A DNA stretch of 13,109 bases from Neolentinus lepideus HHB14362 ss-1. Its lineage: Eukaryota; Basidiomycota; Agaricomycetes; Gloeophyllales; Gloeophyllaceae. The notes under the pieces were generated by a model. It searched no databases, was not told the origin of the DNA, and worked only from the letters and a program-made list of their open reading frames with translations. This document shows positions 1-7,919 of this stretch, piece by piece. The stretch covers positions 21,539-34,647 of the forward strand of contig KV425599.1 in NCBI GenBank assembly GCA_001632425.1. The letters run 5' to 3'. The translations under genes and the position numbers were made by a program. Positions within the stretch are counted from its first letter, which is position 1. Each line of letters starts with the position of its first letter.

Positions 1-581
1 TAGAGCATAGATGGCCCAGAGAGTGAATAACCAAGCTCAGTCAAGAAGTTGCGCAACCAGAGAATCTCCTGAGCTGCAGAAACAGCGGCAACATACTCAG
101 CCTCAGTAGTCGAGAGAGTAACGATAGACTGAAGGCGACTAGACCAGGAGATGGCACCAGAACCCATCTTGACAACATAACCACTGGTAGAGCGACCGTT
201 GTCTGGGTTCCCAGCATGATCAGCGTCAGTGAAGGTGGTGAACAGCGCAGTCGACGATGAGGGAGAGTAGGTCAGCTTGTAGTCAATAGTACCCTTCAGA
301 TAGTGAAGCAGGTGCTTAACAGCCTTCCAATGACGCTTGCCAGGGTTTTTGCTGAAGCATGCCAGGATTCCAACACTGTAAGCAATGTCCGGATGCATAG
401 CAACAGCGAGATAAGCCAGAGCACCAACCGCATTGATATATGGCACAGGGCGCATCTCATCGAACTCAGCCTTAATTTGTGGAGCCATGGTCACACTAAG
501 CTTAGTGCCTGGGTCCATAGGCATCAAGACAGAGTCGCAGTCAGTCATACTGAAGCGTGACAAGATGTCGAGGATGTATTG
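1..581 (-). pseudogene. Element A RNase H / RT-connection region, partial
   Basis: This open minus-strand frame continues the A polyprotein directly after the TGA at 582-584 and runs off the window at base 1. It begins with residues QYILDILSRF, the usual end of a copia RT domain, then the connection segment (YINAVGALAYLAVAMHPDIA) and the copia RNase H domain with TDADHAGN (first catalytic Asp) and STTEAEYVAA (catalytic Glu). RNase H degrades the RNA strand of the RNA-DNA hybrid during reverse transcription in the virus-like particle. The reading is in the same phase as the upstream RT, so only the TGA separates them. The last part of RNase H is missing because the window ends. Confidence 0.85.
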
Positions 582-1631
582 TCACTGAGAGATGGTCAGA
601 GTCCGAGAGGAGCGATCACACTTGATTTCAACACCTAGCAGCCAGGAGTTGTCCTTGACCTTCTGAATCGCAGTAGACGACTTGCTGGCAATAGTCATGT
701 TGTCGACGAAGACAGGGATGATAATACGCACATCGTCCTTCCCATAGACCCAGATGCTATGCTCACAAGTCAGACGCAAGAAGCCAAGCTTCTCAGTCAA
801 CACCTCATTCAGCTTCTCATGCCAATGCCTCCCAGCCTGCTTAAGGCCATAAAGCGATTTCTGTAATCGCCAAACCCACTCTGGTCCCTTCTGCTCAAAT
901 CCCTTGGGTTGACGCATATAAATGTCCTCCTCCAATGTCCCATTGAGATACACAGTCGAACTATCAATGCTCTCAAGCTCCAAATCCTCTAAAGCAGCTA
1001 AGGCAAGAATGGCATGCAGAGAGGCCCACTTAGGAGTTGGAGCAAAAGTCTCATTGTAATTGAAACCAGGGTGCTGTGAGAAGCCCTTTGCAACCAAGCA
1101 GCCCTTGTAGCGCTCAATGGAGCCATCTGCATTGTGCTTCACCTTGAAAACCCAGCGACTCCCAATAGCCTTGCGACCCGGAGGACACTCAACGAGTTCA
1201 AATGTCCCATTCTCGACAAGAGACTGGATCTCATCCTGAGCAGCCTTCAACCACTGTTGGCGCTCCTCCTCTGGATGCTGCATCGCTTCGCAGAAAGTCT
1301 GAGGTTCACTGGTATGCTCCTCGCCCTTGAATGCAGTCTGGACAACAGACTCGAAGGCATAGTCCAGAGCATCCTCCCAAGACCAATGCTCGATAGTCTG
1401 ACCAGCAAAGACATAGTCCATACCAGCCAACATAGCACTAGCCAAGTCACCCTCGTCCTTCACATACCCTGGTCTGATATTGAGCTCATCCTCTTCCATG
1501 TTGTCGTCTGGAGGATGGAACTCATTGGGAGGGGCTGGAGAGGGTGTAGGCAGTTCGAGCGGGTCAGGAGAGTCAGAGACACGAGATGGAGCAGCAGGAG
1601 AGACTCTAGCACCAGGAGTCAGATTTTGACG
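582..1631 (-). pseudogene. Element A reverse transcriptase (RVT_2), catalytically impaired
   Basis: This segment of the A polyprotein holds a Pro/Ser-rich linker (about 1500-1631) and the copia RT domain, which copies element RNA into cDNA in the particle. Visible family marks are GSRWVFKVK, LVAKGFSQ, YNETFAPT, the first catalytic Asp in ESIDSS..YLNG, and QKSLYGLKQAGRHWHEKL. The catalytic box reads FVDNM, where elements C and D have FVDDM; the Asn codon is at 699-701, so one metal-binding Asp is lost. Just before SWLLG, about 13 residues present in C and D are missing (in-frame deletion near 650). The frame ends at a TGA (582-584) that is followed in phase by the rest of RT and RNase H. It starts after an in-frame TGA at 1632-1634. 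Confidence 0.88.
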
Positions 1632-2206
1632 TCAAAGTGCAGTCTCATTGAGAGAGCCCTGTTGGCGCGTTGAGCGAGTAGAGCGTCGAGGAGGTGGATT
1701 AGCTGGAGGTTTGACGTTTGGTGGGGGTCCAGGAGGCAGCATAGGCTCTGGAGAAAGAGATTGAGGTGGAGCAATAGCTGGAGGTGGATGGGGTGGAGCA
1801 TCATCATTGTCATCTCCCCCCTGATCCGGTACATCCAAAGGAGGCTCATCGTCTCCCCCCTGATCAGGGACATCAACAGAGCTAAGAGGATCGCCAAAGG
1901 GGTTGATGTCCCGAGCATTGCCAGGAAAGCAGCATTCATTGAAGACAGCATTAGAACTATTGAAGAACTTGTGCTCCGCAGGATCCCAGAAAGTCCAAGC
2001 ATGAGTACCAGAGGCAGAGCCAACAAAAATACACTTGCAAGTGTGAGGCTGAAGCGCCTTGCGCTGCTTCTTGCATATAAGGACATAAGCGAGCACACCA
2101 AAGACCCGGAAGTAAGAGACATCGGGTTTCTTTCCCTTCTTCCACAAGGAATAGGGAATCACACCAGAGAGAGCAGAGCGAGGGATGCAATTATGGATGT
2201 GGACAA
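1632..2206 (-). pseudogene. Element A integrase C-terminal part and acidic/proline linker
   Basis: This frame continues integrase after the frameshift near 2207. It carries the end of the copia integrase core and its C-terminal region: IPYSLWKKGKKPDVSYFRVFG, then CKCIFVG and a segment ending in FPGN, followed by a linker with two copies of DVPDQGGDD and a run of Pro-rich sequence ending NETAL before TGA (1632-1634). Integrase inserts the cDNA into the host genome; this C-terminal part helps DNA binding and multimer formation. It is in the same phase as the RT segment downstream but out of phase with the Gag-protease-integrase frame upstream. The equivalent segment of D is nearly identical, which shows that the phase change in A is a lesion and not programmed frameshifting. 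Confidence 0.85.
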
Positions 2207-4138
2207 AGCAGGTAGCTTAGCCTCGAAGAGCATAGCAGTAACAGCCACCTGGATAGTCTGGTTAGCACGCTCAGCAATCCCATTCTGGTATGGCTCATCT
2301 GTCTCAGTGTGCTTGCGCACAATACCCTCCTGGTGACAGAACTCATCCCAATCCTTTCCAACATACTCACCACCCTTATCATCCATCGAACACTTGATCT
2401 TTGTCCCAAGCTCAGTCTCCACCTGTGCCTTAAAGACTTTAAATGCAGCAAAGGTGTCGCTCTTATGCTTCAGAAATGCGATGGTGAAGTAGCCGGTATG
2501 GGCGTCGATGAATGTGATCCAGTAGCGATAGCCTTCAATCGAGGTGACAGGGAGTGGACCCTTCAAATCAGAGACAACTAAGTCAAGCGGAGCTGAGGGA
2601 CGTGTAGCACGCTGAGGAATGTCATGGCGATGCTGCTTGCCAGCGATACAGGGTTCACAGATGGGGTCCGGAATGCTGCTTGAGCGAATGATTAGACCTT
2701 GCACCAGCTGCTTCTGATTCATGTGCTGAAGATAGTCGAGGTTGACATGGGACAAGCGACAATGCCAAAGCGCCAAGTCCAGAGGACAAGCATCAGTGAG
2801 CAACGTGCTCTGCGATGGGGACACCAGTGTACGACCATTCAGATAGCCAGTATTGCGATCATTGACAGATGCAGTGAAAACAAGCTTATCATGTAAGTAG
2901 AATGATGCTAAAGCGTCCTGGATCACGCAGTGATAGCCCTTAGTCTTAGTCAGATGGTAGACAGACAATAGATTAGACCCAAGCTGAGGAACATGCAGAA
3001 CGTCATGAAGAACTACTACAGGCGCTTTAGACTCTCCCAGAACCGGCTCAAACATCACTGACCCCATCCCAGCAGTATAGATGATAGTATCATTTGCGAG
3101 GCGCACAGGGATGACATGGGGCGAGTAGGAAGCGAACCAGTGTCGATGAGGTGTCATGTGTGAAGTAGCACCTGTGTCGGTGTTCCAGTTAGCAGCAGCC
3201 AGCGACAAGAGCCAAGAAGAGCGATCCAAAGCAGAGAGAGGAACACTTGCTTTACCAGCATACTCCGCAATGTTAGCAGAGGCCTCAACATCCATGGATG
3301 CCTCCTGTGTGGTCTGAGCCTTCTTCTTCCCTCCCCTACGCTCCTTGCGACAATCAGTGGTCTTCGCCTTCTGCGCCTTCGCAGCATTCTCTTTGAAGTT
3401 ACAGCTGACCTCTGTATGACCCTCCCAGTCACAGAATGAGCAGCGTATGCCCTGCGAGGGAGTAGACGTAGTACCAGCAGCCATAGCCAGAGAGGGCAAA
3501 GAGTCGACATTGCGAGCAAAGCGCTGAGACTCTTCGTTCTGGAATGCAGACTGGAGCTTGGAGAGGTTGAGGGAGTCGAGTAGGAGTAAGGAGGATATGA
3601 AGTTGTTGTATTCAGAAGGGAGGGCACGAATGAGAGCCATAGAGGTGAGGTCATTGTTGAGGGAGTCGATAGTGAAGTCCCTGGGGCACAGCGCACGAAT
3701 GTCTTGCATGGCCTTGTCCGCTCTGGCCATAAGAGAGGTGAGGGACTCCCCCTCAAGCTTGCGAAGCCCCAGGAGTGCATCATAAGCATTGAAACACGTA
3801 CCTGGCTTCTGCTGAACATGGACCTCCTTCAACTTCAACCACATCTTTGCAGGATCGTTCTTAACGTCCTTCACATGCACCTTCTGCCCATCCTCAACTG
3901 CCAACCATATCTGACCACTAGCCTGACCCTTGCGCTTCTCCCAGTCCTGTACCTCCTTCCTCTCCTCCATCATCGGGTTCACAGCATCTACAGGCAGCGG
4001 AGCAGCCGTAGGATCATTGGTGACGTCCCAGAGATCAAGAGTCTTCAAGTATGCCTCCATATCATCAGCCCAGGACCCATAGTTGCACTCCCCAAGAGGT
4101 GGGAATGGACGCTTGGTGGTAGGAGTGGTTGTGGACAT
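2159..4138 (-). pseudogene. Element A Gag - protease - integrase N-terminal part, frameshifted
   Basis: This is the N-terminal part of the copia polyprotein. I chose the Met at 4136-4138 because it begins MSTTTPTTKRPFPPLGECNY, typical of a copia Gag, and has G at -3; an in-frame Met at 4318 would add 60 residues that look like translated leader. Numbered from the chosen Met: Gag about 1-225; CCHC zinc knuckle C233-C236-H241-C246; aspartic protease motif DTGATSH with catalytic D321; integrase zinc site H459, H464, C494, C497; integrase DD35E triad D524, D587, E623. Gag packages RNA, protease matures the polyprotein, and integrase joins cDNA to target DNA. All these residues are present here. 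A deletion of about 28 bp near 2207 then shifts the frame, so the last 15 or so codons are meaningless. Confidence 0.9.
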
Positions 4139-4504
4139 GGCAACGGTGACGATGGAGGGTGATAAGGCAGTGATAACAGCAATGAGTGCATAGGACGAGA
4201 GTATGGAGTAGTAGAGACCAGTCTGAGACCAGATGAGCAAGTTCAGAGGTAGAGATGAAGCTGGAGAGCGAGTAGGTGGTTGAAATGGGCCAAGGAGCGA
4301 TTCTAGGCATAATCGCACAGCAAAAAAGTGTAGGACAGCGGCAGGAACCTGGAATCAACGTTGTAGGGTCTGGATGGACCACTAGAGTAGACAGAAAGTT
4401 GAAATGGAGATGGATGGCAGATGGATGGATCCAGATGAGGTTGGATGTACCTCTAGAGCACAGATGACAAGCTGAAAGTGCAATTTTCGAGACCCTAAAG
4501 TGTT
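4139..4504 (-). other. Element A 5' untranslated leader
   Basis: This stretch lies between the primer-binding site and the probable Gag start. I see no separate gene in it. An in-frame ATG at 4316-4318 opens an extension of the Gag frame with a hydrophobic stretch, but the sequence does not look like a copia Gag before the Met at 4138. On the plus strand, 4408-4430 holds an imperfect repeat of AGATGGATGG. Packaging and dimerisation signals normally lie in this part of an LTR element, but none can be pointed to by eye. Confidence 0.6.
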
Positions 4505-4515
4505 GGCTCATAACC
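4505..4515 (-). promoter_or_regulatory. Primer-binding site of element A (anticodon arm of initiator tRNA-Met)
   Basis: Immediately inside the LTR end, the minus strand reads GGTTATGAGCC. Its complement, GGCTCATAACC, is the anticodon stem-loop of eukaryotic initiator tRNA-Met (loop CTCATAA). Drosophila copia and yeast Ty5 are primed by an initiator tRNA-Met half-molecule that pairs through this region, unlike most LTR elements, which pair with a tRNA 3' end. The position directly next to the LTR also fixes the LTR end at 4516. Confidence 0.75.
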
Positions 4516-4757
4516 TATCAAGCTGGAAGGCTGTAGGTCTCACAATGCACACCAGGAAGCCTGAGTCAAGCTCTATAAGTTGGATAAAGAAGAGCTTGAC
4601 TCTGAATGCATTTTAGGGAGTAATGTGGCATGGGAAAGACGCGAGAAGAATAAGGAAACATCGAAATGAAAACAGGACACAACAGGTCCGAGTCAAAGAA
4701 GGACAGAGGAACACATACTAAGGTGTCTTGAAGTCCGAATAGGCACTAATGCCAACA
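4516..4757 (-). repeat. 5' LTR of element A (family 1, 242 bp)
   Basis: On the minus strand this starts TGTTGGCATTAGTGCC and ends CCAGCTTGATA. It is the same length as, and closely similar to, the LTRs at 7142-7383 and 7992-8233. It is followed by the primer-binding site, so it is the 5' LTR. The ends are TG...TA rather than TG...CA. The first bases (TGTTGGC) differ from TGTCAGC in the other two copies, so A is a slightly different subtype. No clear TATA box is visible. Confidence 0.9.
4563..4602. repeat. Hairpin inside LTR of element A
   Basis: Perfect 12-bp inverted repeat, GAGTCAAGCTCT (4563-4574) and AGAGCTTGACTC (4591-4602), with a 16-nt loop. The same stem is perfect in the LTRs of C and D. 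Confidence 0.85.
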
Positions 4758-5171
4758 TCTACCACAGGCTTTGTTATCAAGATGGGTACTGGTGCTATCT
4801 CCTGGAGCAGTTGCCTGCAGAGCATTGTAGCGCTGTCTACTACAGAGGCTGAGTATGTGGGTGCTGTGTCTGCTGCCCAGGAAGTGCTTTGGCTTCGAAA
4901 TTTGCTCACTGAATTTGGCTATGACATGTCCTCTCCTTCCACTCTCTATATCGACAACCTCTCTGCTCTGTCTGTTGCAAAGAATCCGGAGCACCATGGG
5001 CGCATGAAGCACTTAGATTTGCATTTTTACTGGCTCAGGGATGAAGTTGCTAAAGGCAATCTCAAGATGGTCCATCTTAGGACGTCAGACATGCCTGCGG
5101 ATATCTTGACTAAGTCTCTGCCTAGGCCAAAGGTATTGGAGATGGTGAAGATGCTTGGATTAGGGAAGTGA
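4758..5171 (+). CDS. Element B RNase H domain, C-terminal fragment of Pol
   Basis: The frame reads from the A/B junction to a TGA at 5169-5171. It contains the later part of a copia RNase H domain: FVIKMGTGAISW, the catalytic Glu in STTEAEYVGA, a catalytic Asp in LYIDNLSAL, then KNPEHHGRMKHLDLHFYW and the usual end DMPADILTKSLPRPK. RNase H removes the RNA template during cDNA synthesis. The fragment shows no internal stop. The protein is clearly homologous to, but more diverged from, the A/C/D family than those are from each other (for example VAKGNLKMVHLRTSDMPADI against VRGRIGLVHLWTDEMLADC), which agrees with its different LTR. The start is cut off by the insertion of A; an ATG at 4749 belongs to the A LTR and is not real. 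Confidence 0.88.
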   Translation, partial: STTGFVIKMGTGAISWSSCLQSIVALSTTEAEYVGAVSAAQEVLWLRNLLTEFGYDMSSPSTLYIDNLSALSVAKNPEHHGRMKHLDLHFYWLRDEVAKGNLKMVHLRTSDMPADILTKSLPRPKVLEMVKMLGLGK

Positions 5172-5177
5172 CCAGTC

Positions 5178-5186
5178 AGGGGGGAG
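5178..5186 (+). promoter_or_regulatory. Polypurine tract of element B
   Basis: AGGGGGGAG lies directly before the LTR start TGTTGGG. This is the usual primer for plus-strand DNA synthesis and has the same sequence as in elements C and D. Confidence 0.85.
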
Positions 5187-5383
5187 TGTTGGGATTGAAT
5201 GACTTGGTCACTCTTTGTTGACTGAGTGGCTCATGGAATGGTCTAGAACAGTCTAGGCCGAGTTTCCTTGTTCTGAGCCACTGCCTTTGTTCCTCTTTGT
5301 TGTCTTTGTTGTCTTTGTTCTTCTTTCTATTTCGATGTTCCCTTCATCTGTCTTTATCCCATCATGCCCTTTCTATCCTAGAG

Positions 5384-5390
5384 TATATAA
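5384..5390 (+). promoter_or_regulatory. TATA box in LTR of element B
   Basis: TATATAA about 200 bp into the 356-bp LTR is well placed for the U3 promoter. Transcription would start roughly 25-35 bp downstream, close to the first copy of the 24-bp direct repeat. Placement is inferred; no start site can be seen. Confidence 0.55.
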
Positions 5391-5417
5391 GCACTTCCTA
5401 AGTTGCTCTGTGTTCCC

Positions 5418-5500
5418 CAGTCTTGACACAGTTTGACTTAGGTGAGTCTGCCACTTGTATTCCATATGCCAGAATACAGTCTTGACACAGTTTGACTTAG
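5418..5500 (+). repeat. 24-bp direct repeat pair in LTR of element B
   Basis: Two perfect copies of a 24-bp motif (CAGTCTTGACACAG...CTTAG) at 5418-5441 and 5477-5500, 59 bp apart start to start. Both lie downstream of the TATA box, so they would fall in or near the R/U5 part of the transcript. Confidence 0.9.
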
Positions 5501-5543
5501 CCCTTGGGTGTTGTCTGAAGCTAGTATCTTCCACAGCCAACAC

Positions 5544-6311
5544 AGCGAACCTTGTACTTTTTGCGAGGTGATGCAGCATCCAGAGGAGGAGTGCCAGCAA
5601 TGGTTGAAGGCTGCTCAGGATGAAATCCAGTCTCTTGTCGAGAATGGGACGTTTGAGCTGGTTGAGTGTCCTCCAGGTCGCAAGGCTATTGGGAGTCGCT
5701 GGGTCTTCAAGGTGAAGCGCAATGCAGATAGCTCTATTGAGCGCTACAAGGGTCGCTTAGTCGCAAAGGGCTTCTCACAGCACCCTGGTTTCAATTACAA
5801 TGAGACCTTCGCCCCTACACCCAAGTGGGCGTCTCTGCGCGCCATCCTCGCCTTAGCTGCTTTAGAGGATTTGGAGCTTGAGAGCATCGATATCTCGACT
5901 GCATATCTCAATGGGACATTGGAGGAGGACGTTTATATGTGTCAACCTGAGGGATTTGAGCAGAAGGGACCAGAGTGGGTTTGGCGATTGCAGAAATCGC
6001 TTTATGGCCTTAAGCAGGCTGGGCGGCGTTGGCATGAGAAGCTGAATGAGGTCTTGACTGAGAAGCTAGGTTTCTCGCGTCTGACTTGCAGGCATAGCGT
6101 CTGGGTCTGTGGGAAGGACGATGTGCATATCATCATCCCTGTCTTCGTCGATGACATGACTATTGCCAGCAAGTCTTCTGCTGCGATTCAGAAGGTCAAG
6201 GACGACTTGAGGCAGCATTTCAAGCTGCATGACTTAGGTCCTACCTCCTGGCTCCTAGGCATCGAAATCAAGCATGATCACTCCTCTCAGACTCTGACTA
6301 TCTCTCAGTGA
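5544..6311 (+). pseudogene. Element C reverse transcriptase (RVT_2)
   Basis: Copia RT domain, almost complete on the C-terminal side. It shows GSRWVFKVK, GRLVAKGFSQ, YNETFAPTPKW, the first catalytic Asp in LESIDISTAYLNG, KSLYGLKQAGRRWHEK, and an intact catalytic box FVDDM, followed by KVKDDLRQHFKLHDLGPTSW, the segment missing in A. By sight the RT active site is competent. The frame is stopped by TGA at 6309-6311 (context TCT CAG TGA CAA TAC), where D has CAC; the downstream frame is in phase. The true N-terminus is lost through insertion of B. An ATG at 5508 lies in the B LTR and is not the start of this protein. Confidence 0.88.
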
Positions 6312-7112
6312 CAATACATCCTCGATATCTTGTCGTGTTTCAGTATGGCTGACTGCGACTCTGTTTCAACACCTATGGACCCTGGGTCTAAGCTTAGTGT
6401 GACCATGGCTCCTCAGACTAAGGCTGAGTTTGATGAGATGCGCTCTGTGCCGTATATCAATGCGGTTGGTGCTCTGGCTTATCTGGCTGTTGCTATGCGT
6501 CCAGACATCGCTTACAGCATTGGAGTCCTGGCGCACTTCAGCAAGAACGCTGGCAAGCATCACTGGAAGGCTGTTAAGCACCTGTTTCACTATCTCAAGG
6601 GTACCATTGACTACAAGCTGACCTACTCTCCCTCATCATCGACTGCACTGTTCACAACCTTCACTGACACTGATCATGCTGGGAACCCAGACAATGGTCG
6701 CTCTACGAGTGGTTATGTTGTCAAGATGGGTTCTGGTGCTATCTCCTGGTCTAGTCGCCTTCAGTCCATCGTTACCCTCTCGACTACTGAAGCTGAGTAT
6801 GTTGCCGCTGTTTCTGCAGCTCAGGAGATTCTCTGGTTGCAAAACTTCTTGACTGAGCTTGGTTATTCTCTCTCTGAGCTGTCTATGCTCTACATCGACA
6901 ACCAATCTGCTCTAGCTGTTGTGAAGAATCCTGAGCATCATGGGCACATGAAGCACTTGGACTTGAGGTTCTACTGGCTGTGGGATGGGGTTGTGAGGGG
7001 CAGGATTGGGCTGGTGCATCTTTGGACAGATGAGATGTTGGCTGATTGTATGATGAAAGCGTTGGCTAAGGGGAAGGTGGAGACCATGGTTGGTCTTTTA
7101 GGTTTGGTTTGA
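6312..7112 (+). pseudogene. Element C RT connection and RNase H domain
   Basis: Continuation of the C polyprotein in the same phase after the TGA. It holds QYILDILSCF, the connection segment (YINAVGALAYLAVAMRPDIA) and RNase H with TDTDHAGN, the catalytic Glu in STTEAEYVAA and Asp in LYIDNQSAL, then KNPEHHGHMKHLDLRFYW. It ends GLLGLV at TGA 7110-7112, the natural end of Pol, 21 bp before the polypurine tract. One residue differs from the family in the first motif (TDTD for TDAD), but the catalytic Asp is kept. A Met at 6345 could start a separate product only artificially. Except for the upstream TGA this segment is open. Confidence 0.88.
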
Positions 7113-7132
7113 GTTTGTAGAGGTGCCTCATC

Positions 7133-7141
7133 AGGGGGGAG
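7133..7141 (+). promoter_or_regulatory. Polypurine tract of element C
   Basis: AGGGGGGAG immediately before the LTR start TGTCAGC; same sequence and position as in B and, on the other strand, D. Confidence 0.88.
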
Positions 7142-7383
7142 TGTCAGCATTAGTGCCTATTCGGACATGAAGACACCCTAGTATGTGTTTCTCTGTCCTT
7201 CTTTGACTTGGACCTGTTGTGTCCTGTTTTCATTTCGATGTTTCCTTATTCTTCTCATGTCTTTCCCATGCCACATTACTCCCTAAAACACGCTCAGAGT
7301 CAAGCTCTTCTTCATCCAACTTATAGAGCTTGACTCAGGCTTCCTGGTGTGCATTGTGAGACCTACAGGCTTCCAGCTTGATA
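7142..7383 (+). repeat. 3' LTR of element C (family 1, 242 bp)
   Basis: It runs from TGTCAGCATTAGTGCC to CCAGCTTGATA and is nearly identical to the D LTR on the other strand (7992-8233). The right end is fixed by the junction with integrase sequence of F. It contains the family hairpin at 7297-7336 (arms GAGTCAAGCTCT and AGAGCTTGACTC, 16-nt loop). Confidence 0.92.
7297..7336. repeat. Hairpin inside LTR of element C
   Basis: Arms at 7297-7308 and 7325-7336, 12 of 12 paired, with a 16-nt loop. Same stem as in A (4563-4602) and D (8039-8078). Confidence 0.85.
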
Positions 7384-7779
7384 ATCTTCATCCCAAGCTC
7401 AGTCTCCACCTGCACCTTAAAGACTTTAAATGCAGCGAAGGCGTCACTCTTATGCTTAAGGAATGCAACGGTGAAGTACCGAGTATGGGTGTCGATGAAT
7501 GTGATCCAGTACCGATAGCCTTCAATCGAAGTAACAGGGAGTGGACCCTTCAAGTCAGAGACAACGAGGTGTAGTGGAGCTGAGGGACGCATAGCGTGCT
7601 GAGGAACATCGTGACGATGCTGCTTGCCAGCGATACAGGGTTCACAGATGGGATCCAGAGTGCTGCTCGAGTGAATGACTTGTTGGAATTGGTAATCACG
7701 CTTACTCATCCAACAGGAATGGGTCCCTGTACTGTCATAAGCCCTCATAACACTTAGTGCATTGCGTGTGTGCCATTAG

Positions 7780-7838
7780 AGTGGAGGCTACAGTTACACA
7801 CTCAGCTGTAACTAGTCATATGAATAGTTACCTCCACT
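7780..7838. repeat. Nested inverted repeats upstream of the tRNA-like sequence
   Basis: Outer arms AGTGGAGG (7780-7787) and CCTCCACT (7831-7838); an inner stem AGTTACA (7792-7798) and TGTAACT (7807-7813). The structure ends 9 bp before the tRNA-like acceptor stem. Confidence 0.7.
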
Positions 7839-7846
7839 GAACTTAG

Positions 7847-7919
7847 GACTGGATAGCTCAGTTGGTAGAGCATCTGGGTATCATCCAGTAGGCCCTGGGT
7901 TCAATCCCCGGTCTGGTCA
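7847..7919 (+). tRNA. tRNA-like sequence, anticodon position ATC; may be element-borne
   Basis: The 73 bases fold as a tRNA: acceptor GACTGGA (7847-7853) with TCTGGTC (7912-7918); D arm GCTC/GAGC (7856-7859, 7868-7871) with an AGTTGGTA loop; anticodon arm TCTGG/CCAGT with loop GTATCAT (four paired, one T-T mismatch); T arm CTGGG/CCCGG with loop TTCAATC; discriminator A. The A box TAGCTCAGTTGG (7854-7865) and B box GGTTCAATCC (about 7898-7907) fit the polymerase III consensus. The anticodon position reads ATC, which would read Asp GAT, but eukaryotic tRNA-Asp normally has GTC. There is no T-run terminator directly after it. With its location inside a small insert, it is probably a tRNA-derived element part, though a true or pseudo tRNA gene is possible. 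Confidence 0.6.

Larger units (their letters stand above)
1..4757 (-). mobile_element. Element A: Ty1/copia retrotransposon, partial (3' end outside window)
   Basis: Minus-strand copia element. Reading from 4757 leftward there is a 242-bp LTR, a primer-binding site, a 5' leader, then Gag, zinc knuckle, protease, integrase, RT and RNase H in the canonical copia order. RNase H is cut by the window edge at base 1, so the polypurine tract and 3' LTR lie outside. The 5' LTR abuts the RNase H coding sequence of element B at 4757/4758, and B reads on directly after the LTR, so A inserted into B. The expected 5-bp target duplication on this side is TCTAC (4758-4762); its partner should lie off the left edge. 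The copy is dead: frameshift in integrase, two in-frame TGA codons, and a lost RT catalytic Asp. Confidence 0.93.
4758..5542 (+). mobile_element. Element B: copia retrotransposon of a second family, 3' end only
   Basis: Plus-strand fragment holding the last 137 codons of the polyprotein, a polypurine tract and a 356-bp 3' LTR unlike that of A, C and D. Its left part was separated by the insertion of A: the B reading frame begins at 4758 in the middle of RNase H, at the point where family 1 copies read NGRSTSGYVVKMG. On the right, the LTR ends at 5542 and the RT coding sequence of element C resumes at 5543, so B inserted into C. The bases CAGCG (5543-5547) should be one copy of the target duplication. 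Confidence 0.88.
5187..5542 (+). repeat. 3' LTR of element B (family 2, 356 bp)
   Basis: It starts TGTTGGGATTG straight after the polypurine tract and ends CCACAGCCAACA, giving a 6-bp terminal inverted repeat TGTTGG/CCAACA. Element C coding sequence resumes on the next base. The LTR holds a CT-rich stretch with tandem TCTTTGTTG units (about 5285-5330), a TATA-like box and two copies of a 24-bp motif downstream of it. No second copy of this LTR is in the window. Confidence 0.85.
5543..7383 (+). mobile_element. Element C: family 1 copia retrotransposon, 3' half
   Basis: Plus-strand copy of the A/D family. It begins in the middle of the coding sequence at the B LTR boundary, where the frame reads SEPCTFCEVMQHPEEE, matching SEPQTFCEAMQHPEEE in A. 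It then carries RT, RNase H, a polypurine tract and a 242-bp 3' LTR ending at 7383. Its 5' half and 5' LTR must lie left of the window beyond the B and A insertions. Right of the LTR, integrase sequence of an older copy (F) begins; the adjoining bases ATCTT (7384-7388) are the predicted target duplication. Confidence 0.9.

Noticed and set aside
1761..2336. Long plus-strand open frame across A integrase (and the similar one at 11445-12272).
   Set aside because: Antisense shadow of integrase; the minus frame carries the recognisable protein.
4139..4318. Gag start at the Met of 4318 with a hydrophobic segment like a signal peptide.
   Set aside because: The extension lies in the leader, copia Gag proteins are cytosolic, and the Met at 4138 begins a typical Gag with a good start context.
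4501..4757. Extending the A LTR to 4501 so that it has perfect ends TGTTGGC...GCCAACA.
   Set aside because: The C and D LTRs both stop at TTGATA, where foreign integrase sequence begins, and the following GGTTATGAGCC is a primer site. The inverted match is recorded as a curiosity only.
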